Shown: one piece after another, positions 1-9,558 of the stretch
Layout: every line of letters starts with the position of its first letter
Numbering within the stretch: the first letter of the stretch is position 1
Assembly (NCBI RefSeq): GCF_001514495.1
Contig: NZ_BCNM01000001.1
Location: forward strand, 310,001 to 374,000
Direction of reading: 5' to 3'
DNA from: Paenibacillus pabuli NBRC 13638
Lineage (GTDB): Bacteria > Bacillota > Bacilli > Paenibacillales > Paenibacillaceae
DNA: 64,000 nucleotides
Translations under genes and position numbers: made by a program
Notes under the pieces: generated by a model
The model's input: only the letters and a program-made list of their open reading frames with translations
What the model was told of the DNA's origin: nothing
Database searches by the model: none

Positions 1-924
1 TCTTCCTCCTTTGTCGTCAAATTTGCTTCGATCTTTGCAACCTGTTCATTGATTGCAGGAAGTCTTATCATTCTGGTAGCATCCATATATTTGGTTAGAC
101 CGATCAAAAAACTGACAAGAGCGACGAAGCGGATCGCTGCTGGAGATTTCAATGTTAAGCTGAATATCAAACAAACCGGAGAACTGGGGACGCTGGCACG
201 CAGTTTCGAGGAAATGATGCAGGATCTGCAGCAGTTGGAGCAGATGCGCAGGGAATTTGTAACGAATGTATCGCACGAGGTTCAATCTCCGCTTACTTCG
301 ATATCCGGTTATGCTCAAGCACTGAAGCAGGTAAATCTCTCAGAGCACGAACGAAGCAGATATCTTGAGATTATTATCGCCGAGGCGAAGCGGATGTCCA
401 AAATGAGTGATAATTTGCTCAAGTTGAGCATGCTTGAATCACAGTCACAGCAACCGCGACTTAGCAAACTCAGCCTGGATGAACAGATCAGGCGCGTCAT
501 TGTAACTCTCCAGCCACAATGGTCTGCACGCAGAATTCACTTTGAGCTTGATCTACAGGCCGTTAAAGTCGTGGCGGATCACGACCAGTTGAATCAGGTG
601 TGGACGAATATTCTCAGCAATGGCATCAAATTTTCCAAGGATGATGGCGTAATTCGTGTCAGCATGGAGCAGGATGTCAAGAATGTGACCGTCCGAATAT
701 CCGATAGTGGCATTGGTATTCCTCTGGAAGATCAGAAACGCATATTCGAAAGATTTTTCAAGGCGGATCGTTCCCACAGTCGCAAATATGACGGTAGTGG
801 AATGGGACTCGCCATTGTTAAGCAGATTATATCGCTTCATCAAGGGGACATCCGAGTGGAAAGTGAACCTGATCAAGGTACAACCTTTATTGTCACGCTG
901 CCAATCACTCCACCAACGGAATAA
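1..924 (+). CDS. Sensor histidine kinase, 5' end outside window
   Basis: Membrane sensor kinase of an OmpR/PhoB-type two-component system. The frame is open from base 1, so the N-terminus and any sensor domain lie outside the window. Counting from base 1: a hydrophobic segment (about residues 8-30), a HAMP linker starting near VRPIKKLTRA, a HisKA domain with phospho-acceptor His92 in VSHEVQSPL (Val-Gln replaces the common Leu-Arg/Lys after the Glu), then an HATPase_c domain with the N box (NILSNGIKF), G1 (DSGIGIP) and G2 (GSGMGLAIV). A strong terminator follows. The cognate response regulator is presumably just upstream. The direct repeats in front of the next two genes are plausible targets for it, but that is inference. 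Confidence 0.93.
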   Translation, partial: SSSFVVKFASIFATCSLIAGSLIILVASIYLVRPIKKLTRATKRIAAGDFNVKLNIKQTGELGTLARSFEEMMQDLQQLEQMRREFVTNVSHEVQSPLTSISGYAQALKQVNLSEHERSRYLEIIIAEAKRMSKMSDNLLKLSMLESQSQQPRLSKLSLDEQIRRVIVTLQPQWSARRIHFELDLQAVKVVADHDQLNQVWTNILSNGIKFSKDDGVIRVSMEQDVKNVTVRISDSGIGIPLEDQKRIFERFFKADRSHSRKYDGSGMGLAIVKQIISLHQGDIRVESEPDQGTTFIVTLPITPPTE

Positions 925-986
925 TCGGGCTTACAGAATCAGGTGGAAGTATAGAATGCACATGGGAGTATCTAAACTGAATTCTA

Positions 987-1038
987 ATGCCGTGTGTAAC
1001 ATGCAAGCTTCCTTGTATGTTGCATACGGCATTTTTTT
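987..1038 (+). terminator. Rho-independent terminator after the kinase gene
   Basis: Long inverted repeat starting ATGCCGTGTGTAACATGCAAG, paired with CTTGTATGTTGCATACGGCAT and followed by a run of T. The stem is nearly complete, with a few G-T pairs. Confidence 0.85.
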
Positions 1039-1043
1039 GCTTG

Positions 1044-1082
1044 TTCATATTCCATTCATATTATGGTCATGGAGAGTACATC
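1044..1082 (+). promoter_or_regulatory. Direct-repeat promoter of the first hydrolase
   Basis: Two copies of TTCATATT (1044-1051 and 1055-1062) start 11 bp apart, one helical turn. The second overlaps a poor -35 (TTCATA), and TACATC (1077-1082) lies 16 bp downstream as a candidate -10. This geometry is typical of OmpR-family response-regulator activation. The same arrangement recurs at 2186-2224. Confidence 0.55.
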
Positions 1083-1144
1083 TTTGTTAGTTAGGCTTGC
1101 AGGAGCGGGCTGTTAGGCCAATAAACAAATGAGGACAGGAGCAG

Positions 1145-2134
1145 ATGAAAGTGACTCAAGAAGCAGAGAAAGAAGTACAGAGTAAAACGAAAACAAAGAA
1201 AGTGTTAAGCATTTTGTTTAAAGTACTATGCGCAATCATTATAGCAATCTTACTTTTTGTAGCCATCGTATATACCGTTAACAAAATCAGTAGTTATTCG
1301 GAGCAAAAAAGAATGGAGCCGTATGGTCAGCGTGTGTCTGTAGATGGGAAACAGATGAATGTCACCATTCAAGGAAAAGGCGGTGAAACCGTCGTAATTC
1401 TACCCGGTTTTGGAACAGCTGCACCAGTACTAGATTTTAAGCCACTAATTTCAGAGCTATCCCCATATTATAAGGTCGTTGTCGTAGAGCCTTTTGGTTA
1501 CGGATTGAGCGATCAGACCGAAAAGGAACGCAGTACAGCAAATATCGTCAGTGAAATTCATGAAGCGTTACAGAGCCTACATATTGATCGCTATATCCTG
1601 ATGGGTCATTCCATTTCGGGGATCTATAGCCTGGATTATGTGAACAAATATGAAAATGAAGTACGTGCATTTGTTGGGCTGGATAGTAGTGTTCCAGCAC
1701 TAAGTGAGCAGAAGGTCGATTCATCAGATACACAACCGATTAAATGGTTCCGCAACTTAGGTTTCGCCCGAGTACAACTGAAACTGAGTGCTGACCCTTA
1801 TGATGGACTACCTTATGATGAAGAAACGAAAGAACAATTGAACATTATGATACGCAAAAACATGTATAATACCACTCAATTAAATGAGGCAGAGAGCATG
1901 TATTCCAACTTTAAAGCAGCTGAAAGGCTAACTTTTCCTCCAAATCTGCCAGTCCTGTTCTTTGTTCAGGCGAATCATCCGGGAACGGATCAATGGATTC
2001 CCGAGCATGAGAAGCTAGTAAAGGACTCTGTACATGGAGAAATGGTGCTGCTTGAAGCTAATCATTATTTATATCGTTCCCATTCCAAAGAAATCGCTGA
2101 AAAATTCATGAGTTTTATGGGAGGAATCCAATAA
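1145..2134 (+). CDS. Membrane-anchored alpha/beta hydrolase (copy 1)
   Basis: Alpha/beta hydrolase-fold protein of 329 residues. After a Lys-rich cytoplasmic tail there is one transmembrane anchor (about residues 25-47), and the hydrolase domain should face outside. The oxyanion-loop region PGFGTAAP, the nucleophile elbow GHSISG (Ser156) and a C-terminal His in EANHYLY are visible. The substrate cannot be read from sequence; esterase or lipase-like activity is a guess from fold. It is a tandem paralogue of the next gene, with the same length, the same serine position and a matching promoter. The SD AGGAG is only 4 nt from this ATG, so the in-frame GTG at 1151 is an alternative start. Confidence 0.88.
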   Translation: MKVTQEAEKEVQSKTKTKKVLSILFKVLCAIIIAILLFVAIVYTVNKISSYSEQKRMEPYGQRVSVDGKQMNVTIQGKGGETVVILPGFGTAAPVLDFKPLISELSPYYKVVVVEPFGYGLSDQTEKERSTANIVSEIHEALQSLHIDRYILMGHSISGIYSLDYVNKYENEVRAFVGLDSSVPALSEQKVDSSDTQPIKWFRNLGFARVQLKLSADPYDGLPYDEETKEQLNIMIRKNMYNTTQLNEAESMYSNFKAAERLTFPPNLPVLFFVQANHPGTDQWIPEHEKLVKDSVHGEMVLLEANHYLYRSHSKEIAEKFMSFMGGIQ

Positions 2135-2185
2135 TTCCTTCATGTACAAGCTCCCGTACATAACGCCGCAACATTTTCGTGCTTG

Positions 2186-2224
2186 TTCATATTCAGTTCA
2201 TATTGACGTCACGGGGAGTACATT
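2186..2224 (+). promoter_or_regulatory. Direct-repeat promoter of the second hydrolase
   Basis: TTCATATT at 2186-2193 and 2197-2204 (11 bp pitch), then 16 bp from TTCATA to TACATT (2219-2224). It matches the element at 1044-1082 base for base in the repeats and in spacing, so the promoter was duplicated along with the gene. Confidence 0.55.
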
Positions 2225-2289
2225 TTCATGGGTTAAGATTTCATTAGCAGCAAAGAAGAACGCCGAACAACAGTTCAAGACAGGAGAAG

Positions 2290-3276
2290 ATGAGAATGAC
2301 ACAACCAGAGGAAAAGAAAGCGAAAAATGGATCGAGGGCCAAGAAAGTACGAAACATGATACTTAAAATACTGGGAGCAATCGTAATCGCCATTGTTCTG
2401 TTTCTAGGTATTGTCTATATCACGAATATGATCAGTACCAATTCAGAGGCCAAAAAGATAGAGCCCTATGGTCAGCACGTATCTGTAGACGGGAAAAATA
2501 TGAATGTGCTCATTCAAGGCGAAGGCAAGGAAACGATCGTGCTGATTCCAGGTTTCGGAACAGCAGCACCAGCGCTTGATTTTAAACTGCTCATCGACGA
2601 GCTATCTCCATATTACAAAGTGGTAGCAGTTGAGCCTTTCGGTTATGGCTTAAGTGATGCAACGGAAAAAGAACGAACCACAGAGAATATCGTAAGTGAA
2701 GTTCATGAAGCTCTACAGCAGCTTAATATTGACAAATACATGCTCATGGGTCACTCCATTGCAGGCATTTACGGCATTGATTATGTGAACAAATATCCGG
2801 ATGAGGTAACTGCATTCGTCGGAATTGATAGCAGTGTTCCAACACAACCGGGTATGGATGCCAATTTACCTGTAAAAATGTTCAATTTCCTTAAAAAATC
2901 AGGTCTCCAAAGATTGGTGGTTAAATTTAGTGGTGACCCCTATGCTGGTCTCGCATTTGATGATCACACCGTAGAGCAGATGAAAATGCTGTCGAATAAA
3001 AACTCGAACAGTTCCACGACATTGAATGAGATGGAGCATATCTCTTCCAATTTCAAGGCAGCTCAAGGTTTAACTTTCCCTAAAAATCTTCCACTTCTTC
3101 TCCTTATTCAAGCGAATAATGAAGGTGTAAAAGAATGGATACCACTGCACGAAGGACAGATCAAAGATTCGATACATGGAAAAGTAATAACTATGGATGG
3201 CGAACATTATTTGCACCATACGTTATATAAAGAAATTGCTGAAGACGTGAGAGCCTTTATGAACGAAGCGAAGTAA
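2290..3276 (+). CDS. Membrane-anchored alpha/beta hydrolase (copy 2)
   Basis: Paralogue of the preceding gene: 328 residues, a Lys-rich N-tail, one transmembrane segment (about residues 25-46), PGFGTAAP, nucleophile elbow GHSIAG (Ser156) and a late His in DGEHYLHH. The two proteins align almost without gaps through the first 170 residues and diverge more in the cap region. ATG 2296 has a better SD spacing (about 9 nt from AGGAG) than ATG 2290. A terminator follows at 3333. Each copy has its own promoter, so separate transcription is likely even though both may answer to the same regulator. Confidence 0.88.
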   Translation: MRMTQPEEKKAKNGSRAKKVRNMILKILGAIVIAIVLFLGIVYITNMISTNSEAKKIEPYGQHVSVDGKNMNVLIQGEGKETIVLIPGFGTAAPALDFKLLIDELSPYYKVVAVEPFGYGLSDATEKERTTENIVSEVHEALQQLNIDKYMLMGHSIAGIYGIDYVNKYPDEVTAFVGIDSSVPTQPGMDANLPVKMFNFLKKSGLQRLVVKFSGDPYAGLAFDDHTVEQMKMLSNKNSNSSTTLNEMEHISSNFKAAQGLTFPKNLPLLLLIQANNEGVKEWIPLHEGQIKDSIHGKVITMDGEHYLHHTLYKEIAEDVRAFMNEAK

Positions 3277-3332
3277 CTATCCTGTAAAAATGTACTCGTG
3301 ATTTCACAGATATGTATCAATGAATATGAAAA

Positions 3333-3354
3333 GCCGTCCTGTGGGACGGTTTTT
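3333..3354 (+). terminator. Terminator after the hydrolase pair
   Basis: CCGTCC, a short TGT loop and GGGACGG followed by TTTTT. It lies upstream of ATG 3407, so starts further upstream for the next gene would read through a terminator. Confidence 0.8.
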
Positions 3355-3406
3355 CCATAGTGTGTCCAATTCGGCCGATGTCCGTGATGAAAGAGAGGAA
3401 TTCAAA

Positions 3407-4861
3407 ATGAGATTTTTTGAGATACTTTTAGTTCTATCCTGCTTCGCTTTACTCGTTGATCTATTGTTTATTAAAAGAAGTGCAAAGAAAATAGGCTTGG
3501 GTTTGGGGATAGGAAGTAGCGTTATATTATTAGTTCAATTGTTTGTTGAGGGATACAGATGGCAGTTGCTTTTGGTATATATCATGACGGCTCTATTCAT
3601 ACTTATCGTTATATTCAGGCATTCCGAAAAGATGGTGAATCTAAAAATAGGGAAGTTGTTGAAATATAGTTTATCTTCCTTAATCGTCATTCTACTTGTG
3701 GTATCAACTGGCATGTCTGTATACTTACCTGTCTTTCATTTGCCGAAGCCGGATGGTCCAGAGAAAGTGGGTACTCAAACCTTTCATTTTACGGATCAGA
3801 ACAGAGATGAAATCTTCACTGAAGATCAAAGCGATAAGAGGGAACTAATGGTTCAAGTTTGGTACCCTACTGAAAATAGGAATAATATCAAGCGTGACAC
3901 GCTGTTTCCAAAAGATAAAGAAATGTTCAAAAAGTATATTCAGAGCTTCTCTAGTTCTTTAAAACTGCCTGAGTTTGTGCTCGACTACTTGAAGTATAGT
4001 CAAACCAACTCTTATGAAAATGGTGAAATATTGCCTTCTGCAAGTCCTTATCCCTTGGTACTGCTATCTCATGGCATGGGAACCAGTAGAGTTCTACAAG
4101 CATCACAGGCGGAGAATCTGGCCAGTCATGGGTTTATCGTGGTCACCATCGATCATACGTATAGCACCTTTGCTACCCTTTTTCCAGATGGCCGTGTAAC
4201 GGATTATAAAAAAAGTACGACTACACTAGATGAACGTACAAAAACAGGGAATATATGGACGAAAGACGTGGAGTTTGTAATCGATCAAATCGAAAAGCTG
4301 AATTCAGGTGCAATTGAAAGTCAATTTAAAGGGAAGATCGATTTAAATAACATAGGCGCGATGGGGCATTCTTTTGGGGGTGCAACCGCGTTTAATGCAA
4401 CGTATTTAGATCAGAGAATCAAGGCCGGGGTTAATATGGATGGGTCACTATATGAAGTGGAAAATAGAGATGATATAAACAAGCCGTTTATGTTCATCCG
4501 ATCGGGAAATTTTGAAGACTGGTTAGCCAATTTTGAAGTGGATAGAAATTCGGATGATGAAGTAACTAAATTTCTTTCAGATGAGCTGCACATTATGAAA
4601 AATGTTATCAATCATGGGGGAAATGTGATTTATGTAGAAGGAACCCAGCACTTCAATTTCACGGACCTTCAATTCTATTCGGAGCTGGTTAAACTGTCCG
4701 GGATCACAGGAGACATCAATGGTAAAAGAGGATCAAACATCGTAAATCAATATGTACTCGATTTCTTTAATAAGCAACTGAAAGGAACGGGCGGAAATCT
4801 GATCCAGGGGCCGAGTGACATGTATCCAGAGGTGAAATTTATAGAACCGGGAGACCTATAA
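3407..4861 (+). CDS. PAF-acetylhydrolase/dienelactone hydrolase-like membrane protein
   Basis: Protein of 484 residues with about four hydrophobic helices in the first 115 residues, then a large alpha/beta hydrolase domain. The domain shows LLSHGMGTSR (oxyanion region), GHSFGG (Ser322), a downstream Asp region (NMDGS) and a C-terminal His (GTQHFNFTD), resembling the PAF-acetylhydrolase isoform II family. Real substrates of bacterial members are mostly unknown. I chose ATG 3407 because AGAGAGGA precedes it by about 7 nt and because a terminator lies between it and the upstream in-frame start. It is separated from the next gene by only about 25 bp, so the two probably share a transcript. Confidence 0.85.
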   Translation: MRFFEILLVLSCFALLVDLLFIKRSAKKIGLGLGIGSSVILLVQLFVEGYRWQLLLVYIMTALFILIVIFRHSEKMVNLKIGKLLKYSLSSLIVILLVVSTGMSVYLPVFHLPKPDGPEKVGTQTFHFTDQNRDEIFTEDQSDKRELMVQVWYPTENRNNIKRDTLFPKDKEMFKKYIQSFSSSLKLPEFVLDYLKYSQTNSYENGEILPSASPYPLVLLSHGMGTSRVLQASQAENLASHGFIVVTIDHTYSTFATLFPDGRVTDYKKSTTTLDERTKTGNIWTKDVEFVIDQIEKLNSGAIESQFKGKIDLNNIGAMGHSFGGATAFNATYLDQRIKAGVNMDGSLYEVENRDDINKPFMFIRSGNFEDWLANFEVDRNSDDEVTKFLSDELHIMKNVINHGGNVIYVEGTQHFNFTDLQFYSELVKLSGITGDINGKRGSNIVNQYVLDFFNKQLKGTGGNLIQGPSDMYPEVKFIEPGDL

Positions 4862-4886
4862 CAGATAGGGACAGGAGGGGATGCAA

Positions 4887-7010
4887 ATGGTACAACAAAA
4901 GCAAGGGAGCATGAAAGCGCTCAAGAGAATAGCCAAAAAAAGGACTTCAATCGTCGCTGTAACCCTGGTGTTAATGATGTTAGCTCCGATGTCTGCAATG
5001 GCTGCACCGACTGCCAGCAATAGCAGCAATCTTACGTACGAGACAACCAAGAAATCAGTAGCGGAGAAAGCCAAGATCCTTACCGAGACGTACGGTACGA
5101 CCAGTGTTCAATATGCATTAATCGATGGTGGAGAGATTGTGGTGTCCGGTCAAACGGGCAAGAATGATATAAATAACAAGGCGCCTCTTACTTCGAACAC
5201 GATCTATGGCATTGGTTCAACCAGTAAAATGGTGCTTACAGCCGCTGTGATGAAGCTGGTTGACGAGGGGAAGATTGCTTTGGATCTGCCGCTTGTGAAC
5301 TATTTGCCTGATTTTAAGATGAAAGATCATCGCTACACACAGATCACACCACGCATGCTATTGAATCATTCCTCCGGTCTGCTGGGCAGCTCTGGCAGCA
5401 ATGCCACATTGTACGGGGATAATGACACGTATTCACATGATACGTTTCTGGACCAATTGGCGAATCAAAACCTGAAGGCAGATCCCGGCGCATATTCGGT
5501 TTATTGCAACGACGGTTTTACGTTAGCCGAGATTCTGGTCGAACGTGTTAGCGGCATGGGCTTTACCGCATTCATACACAAATATATTACAGAGCCTCTG
5601 GACATGAAACATACGAAAACACCACAGGATGTGGTTGACCCGGCAGCAATGGCGGGAATCTATTCTCCTTTGTATAAAGGTCAGCTTCCACAAGAGAATT
5701 ATAATATCATCGCTACTGGAGGCATTTATTCCACGGCTGAAGATCTTGTGAAATTTTCACAAATCTTCACGGGAGAGGTCCAAGGCATTCTTTCCAGTAC
5801 GTCGGTCGAAGCCATGGAACAGGAAGAATACAAAAGAGGCATGTGGCCGGAGGATAGTGATACGTCTATATCCTACGGGCTAGGGTGGGATAGTGTAAAT
5901 CTGTACCCATTCAGTGAATACGGTATCAAGGCAGTAACGAAAGGTGGAGATACCATATCGTATCATTCATCATTAGTCGTACTGCCGGAATACAATCTGG
6001 CTGCAGCCGTTACCTCATCAGGTGGGACAAGTGCCAAAGATCAGTTTATTGCGAGTGAATTATTACTCAGCGCACTTGAGGAAAAGGGCATTATTACAGA
6101 ACGGATGCCGGAAAAATCATTTGGCGTGCCAGTGAAAGCAGATATGCCTAAAGAAATAGCCACGTATGCAGGTATGTATGGCGCCAATAATTCGGTTAAG
6201 AAGATCGAAATGAATCATGCTGGACAAATGACGGTATCCACACTCGCAGCTCCGAGTGGTTCGGCTCAAACATACACATATACACCGGATGGTACTTTTG
6301 TGAACGATAAAGGCACAGAAAAGTTGAAATTCGTTACGGAGAAGAATGGACGTACGTATCTGTGGTCGCGATCTTATATATCTTTGCCAGGACTTGGACA
6401 GTTGGCTTTCTCAGAATATCAAGCGGAGAAGCTGGAAGCCAATGAATTACCCCAGGATATTACCGCCTCTTGGGAGCAGCGTGAAGGTAAAAGATATTAC
6501 GTGGTAAATCAGAAATATACATCAACAGTTTATCTCCATTCGTCATCAATCCTCTCTATTCAGATGAATCAAGAGAATCCAGGTTATACGTCCAATAGTA
6601 AGATTATTGGAGCCAACGAAGCAGTCACTGAGCTGCAAATCCCTGGCATGGCTGGACGTGATACAAAGGAGATTAATTTCGCTAAAAAGAACGGAGTAGA
6701 GTACATTTCAGCCGTAGGTGGCGTATATGCCAGTGAGGAAATGGTACAACCACTCTATTCGGGTAAACAATCCATGACAACCATTCAAGCAGATGGATAT
6801 GCCAAATGGTTTTCGGTACCAACGACTGTGAAAGGAAAAGTCATGACCGTTAAAATGCCTTCACATGGCGCCTTTGCCGTCTATGACCAGACGGGGATTT
6901 GTATTAATCACACCGTGGTCAGCGGTAAGAATGAAGTTGTCTTACCAGCAAACGGCCGTATTGTATTTGCAGGTGAGGTCGGTTCCCGATTTGAAATTTC
7001 ATTGAAGTAA
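4887..7010 (+). CDS. Secreted serine hydrolase, class C beta-lactamase family
   Basis: Exported protein of 707 residues. Signal peptide about residues 1-38, ending after the Ala-rich MSAMAAP. A penicillin-binding-protein/class C beta-lactamase domain follows (about residues 45-400) with the catalytic STSK (Ser111, Lys114), YCN (Tyr206) and KGGDT in the position of the KTG box. Members act as D-amino-acid peptidases, esterases or penicillin-recognising enzymes; true beta-lactamase activity is not implied. The roughly 300-residue C-terminal extension is predicted beta-rich and has no motif I recognise. ATG 4887 is preferred over ATG 4881, which sits directly against the SD AGGAGGGG. Confidence 0.87.
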   Translation: MVQQKQGSMKALKRIAKKRTSIVAVTLVLMMLAPMSAMAAPTASNSSNLTYETTKKSVAEKAKILTETYGTTSVQYALIDGGEIVVSGQTGKNDINNKAPLTSNTIYGIGSTSKMVLTAAVMKLVDEGKIALDLPLVNYLPDFKMKDHRYTQITPRMLLNHSSGLLGSSGSNATLYGDNDTYSHDTFLDQLANQNLKADPGAYSVYCNDGFTLAEILVERVSGMGFTAFIHKYITEPLDMKHTKTPQDVVDPAAMAGIYSPLYKGQLPQENYNIIATGGIYSTAEDLVKFSQIFTGEVQGILSSTSVEAMEQEEYKRGMWPEDSDTSISYGLGWDSVNLYPFSEYGIKAVTKGGDTISYHSSLVVLPEYNLAAAVTSSGGTSAKDQFIASELLLSALEEKGIITERMPEKSFGVPVKADMPKEIATYAGMYGANNSVKKIEMNHAGQMTVSTLAAPSGSAQTYTYTPDGTFVNDKGTEKLKFVTEKNGRTYLWSRSYISLPGLGQLAFSEYQAEKLEANELPQDITASWEQREGKRYYVVNQKYTSTVYLHSSSILSIQMNQENPGYTSNSKIIGANEAVTELQIPGMAGRDTKEINFAKKNGVEYISAVGGVYASEEMVQPLYSGKQSMTTIQADGYAKWFSVPTTVKGKVMTVKMPSHGAFAVYDQTGICINHTVVSGKNEVVLPANGRIVFAGEVGSRFEISLK

Positions 7011-7042
7011 TACCTTTCAGAATTGATTTTAGAAAGAACGAA

Positions 7043-7085
7043 ACGCTCGTTCCCCAGTTGTACACCGGGGGACGGGCGTATTTTC
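7043..7085 (+). terminator. Terminator after the serine hydrolase gene
   Basis: ACGCTCGTTCCCC and GGGGGACGGGCGT form a GC-rich stem followed by ATTTT. From here to 7289 I see no gene. Confidence 0.75.
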
Positions 7086-7289
7086 CATACTCATTATTAT
7101 TTATTTGTTAATAAAATTTCGAACTTTGAACCAGCTTCACCAGCAAATACAATCGTACCATTTTCAGGTAATGATCTTCTCCTGTCTTATCTGTGGATTG
7201 GGGATCTTCTCTGTGGTGGTACGTAAGTTAGTGTACTCCAGGGCGGTGAACTGAATATGAATTGGCCCAATAAAATGGAAAAATACGGG

Positions 7290-7352
7290 TTGACAGAAAA
7301 ATACCTTGCGTATACAATCGTATACATGAGTGATTTGTATACATATGTATAC
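7290..7352 (+). promoter_or_regulatory. Promoter with two GTATAC-N4-GTATAC operators
   Basis: TTGACA (7290-7295), a 17 bp spacer and TACAAT (7313-7318) give a near-consensus promoter. The -10 lies inside a palindrome GTATAC-AATC-GTATAC (7310-7325). A second, fully symmetric copy, GTATAC-ATAT-GTATAC, lies at 7337-7352, centre 27 bp downstream. The placement strongly suggests repression by a dimeric regulator binding both sites. Confidence 0.75.
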
Positions 7353-7373
7353 GAAAATGGAGGTGCTTCACCA

Positions 7374-7742
7374 ATGAGAGACAGACATATCAATGTGAAC
7401 GAACAACCTGATCGCCATGGAGAGCGGTCCAGACGCGGTCGTGGGGAAGATGAGCAGCAAGGTGAACGTTCACGACGTGGAAGAGGACATGGCGAGCATC
7501 ATGGGAAACGGGGTAACGGGGCACAAACGTTTCGTCGTGGCAGAATTCTTGTCTTTTTGGAACAAATGCAGAACCGAAGAACGACGCTGGCCAGACAGCT
7601 TGGTCAGGAGGAATTCCGAAATATTCACCAGATGATTAGTGGAGAGCTGAAAGCTATTGATCAGGTCATTGATGAATATATCCAACTTTTTGAACTGCAC
7701 AATGAAGAAGAAACCCCTAATCAGGATGTGGAGAGTGAATAA
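7374..7742 (+). CDS. Arg/Gly/His-rich small protein of exporter operon
   Basis: Protein of 122 residues with no family I can name. The first 50 residues are low-complexity with repeated RSRRGRG blocks, followed by HGEHHGKRG. Residues about 58-115 look like two long amphipathic helices (FRRGRILVFLEQMQNRRT, then ELKAIDQVIDEYIQLFEL). The basic half could bind DNA or RNA and the helices could dimerise. Because it is the first gene behind the double palindrome and 2 bp ahead of an ABC exporter, it is a candidate repressor, but I see no recognisable helix-turn-helix. ATG 7374 follows GGAGGTG at proper spacing; longer in-frame starts would run over the operators. Confidence 0.7.
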   Translation: MRDRHINVNEQPDRHGERSRRGRGEDEQQGERSRRGRGHGEHHGKRGNGAQTFRRGRILVFLEQMQNRRTTLARQLGQEEFRNIHQMISGELKAIDQVIDEYIQLFELHNEEETPNQDVESE

Positions 7743-7744
7743 GA

Positions 7745-9463
7745 ATGGTTCGTCGTTTTTTCTCGTATTATCGTCCGTACAAAAAACTGTTTTTAATTGA
7801 TTTTGGCTGTGCAGTAATAGCTGGTTTACTAGAGTTGGCATTTCCGCTTGCTGTAAGCAAATTCATCAATGATTTGCTGCCAGGTCAAGATTGGCCGCTT
7901 ATTATTCTCGCTTGTGTAGTGCTGTTATCGATCTATGCACTGAACACCGTCCTGAATTATGTTGTGACCTATTGGGGACATATGCTTGGCATTAACATTG
8001 AGACCAACATGCGTTCGAAGATGTTTGCTCATTTGCAGAAGCTCTCCTTCCGGTTTTTCGATAATCGTAAAACGGGTCATCTGATCGGTCATCTAACCAA
8101 TGATCTGAACGATATTGGGGAGGTGGCTCACCATGGGCCCGAGGATGTTTTTATCGCAATTATGACATTGATTGGATCATTCTGGCTCATGGCGAACATT
8201 AACTTGGAGCTTGCACTGATCACCTTTGTCATTATACCGATCATGGCTTGGGTTATTATCGTGTTTGGTGGGCGCATGACGAAGACCTATCGGCGTCTCT
8301 TCGGCGATGTGGGCAACTTCAATTCCCGTATTGAAGACAATGTAGGCGGAATTCGTGTCGTTCAATCGTTCGCTAACGAAGAGCATGAGAAAAAACTGTT
8401 CTCCGTAGATAACGAAAACTTCCGTAAAACAAAGCTGCTTGCGTACAAAACGATGGCGAAGAGCATATCGGTCAGCTATATGATGATGCGACTGGTTACC
8501 GTGTTCGTAATGATCAGCGGTGCCTGGTTCTTTATCGATGGCAGAATTGATATGGGGGATTTCATGGCATTCCTGTTGTTATCCAATATCTTCTTCCGTC
8601 CAATTGAGAAAATAAATGCTGTAATCGAAAGTTATCCGAAGGGCATTGCAGGATTCAAGCGTTATCTGGAAATCATTGATACCGAACCGGAAATCGCCGA
8701 TGCGAAAAATGCCGTTGAGCTAAAAAGCGTGCGTGGAGATATTCGCTTCGAAAATGTCTCGTTCGGTTATGAGGAGAATCGACGTATTCTGAATAATATC
8801 AGTCTGTCCATCAATCCAGGCGAAACCGTTGCTTTTGTTGGCCCTTCCGGTGCAGGTAAAACGACCATTTGCAGTCTGCTTCCACGATTCTATGAAGTAG
8901 AGGAAGGTCGGATCACCGTTGATGGAGTTGATATTCGTGAGGTTCAGTTGGAATCATTGCGCAGACATATCGGTATTGTTCAACAGGATGTATTTCTCTT
9001 CTCGGGCACAATTAAGGAAAATATCGCTTATGGCGATTTAACGGCAACAGACGAGCAAATATGGGATGCAGCCCGTCGTGCGTCTTTGGAAGAATTGCTA
9101 CTTAGTTTGCCAGAAGGGATCGATACCATTATTGGTGAACGTGGTGTCAAACTTTCCGGAGGTCAGAAACAGCGCTTGTCCATTGCTCGCATGTTCCTGA
9201 AAAATCCACCGATTCTCATCCTGGATGAAGCGACGTCCGCTTTGGATACGGAAACCGAAGCGTTGATCCAGAAGTCCTTGGCGGAACTGTCAGTGGGCAG
9301 AACAACCCTTGTTATCGCCCACCGACTGACAACCATCAAGAATGCAGATCGCATCCTGGTAGTCAATGCTGATGGCATTGCTGAGCAGGGTAACCATGAA
9401 GAACTGGTCGCTGCCGGAGGCATATACAGCAGGCTTCACCAGGTGCAATACAGTCATTCCTAA
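7745..9463 (+). CDS. ABC exporter, fused permease-ATPase (MsbA/LmrA type)
   Basis: Half-transporter of 572 residues that should homodimerise in the membrane. Six transmembrane helices (about residues 15-300) are followed by the ATPase with Walker A GPSGAGKTT (about 366-374), signature LSGGQKQR (about 470), Walker B ILILDEATSALD (about 490) and the switch His in IAHRLTT. The family exports lipids, peptides or drugs; the substrate here is unknown. It starts 2 bp after the preceding gene, so the two are translated from one message under the GTATAC operators, an arrangement typical of inducible drug or lipid export. Confidence 0.93.
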   Translation: MVRRFFSYYRPYKKLFLIDFGCAVIAGLLELAFPLAVSKFINDLLPGQDWPLIILACVVLLSIYALNTVLNYVVTYWGHMLGINIETNMRSKMFAHLQKLSFRFFDNRKTGHLIGHLTNDLNDIGEVAHHGPEDVFIAIMTLIGSFWLMANINLELALITFVIIPIMAWVIIVFGGRMTKTYRRLFGDVGNFNSRIEDNVGGIRVVQSFANEEHEKKLFSVDNENFRKTKLLAYKTMAKSISVSYMMMRLVTVFVMISGAWFFIDGRIDMGDFMAFLLLSNIFFRPIEKINAVIESYPKGIAGFKRYLEIIDTEPEIADAKNAVELKSVRGDIRFENVSFGYEENRRILNNISLSINPGETVAFVGPSGAGKTTICSLLPRFYEVEEGRITVDGVDIREVQLESLRRHIGIVQQDVFLFSGTIKENIAYGDLTATDEQIWDAARRASLEELLLSLPEGIDTIIGERGVKLSGGQKQRLSIARMFLKNPPILILDEATSALDTETEALIQKSLAELSVGRTTLVIAHRLTTIKNADRILVVNADGIAEQGNHEELVAAGGIYSRLHQVQYSHS

Positions 9464-9474
9464 TAGCCAAAAAA

Positions 9475-9506
9475 CAAACCGTGCATTCGCGCGGTTTATT
9501 TTTTTG
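9475..9506 (+). terminator. Terminator after ABC exporter
   Basis: AAACCGTGC, loop ATTC, then GCGCGGTTT followed by ATTTTTTT. Confidence 0.8.
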
Positions 9507-9558
9507 TTTTTCAATAAAGTGGCCTTCATTTAGACTAAAGGTGCATCCGTATTATATT

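Noticed and set aside
2142..2366. 74-codon frame before the second hydrolase gene
   Set aside because: Runs through the direct-repeat promoter and overlaps the real gene in another frame.
7457..7520. Repeated RGRG/GEH codons as a possible DNA repeat or CRISPR
   Set aside because: Short irregular repeats that follow the codons of a low-complexity protein; no spacers.
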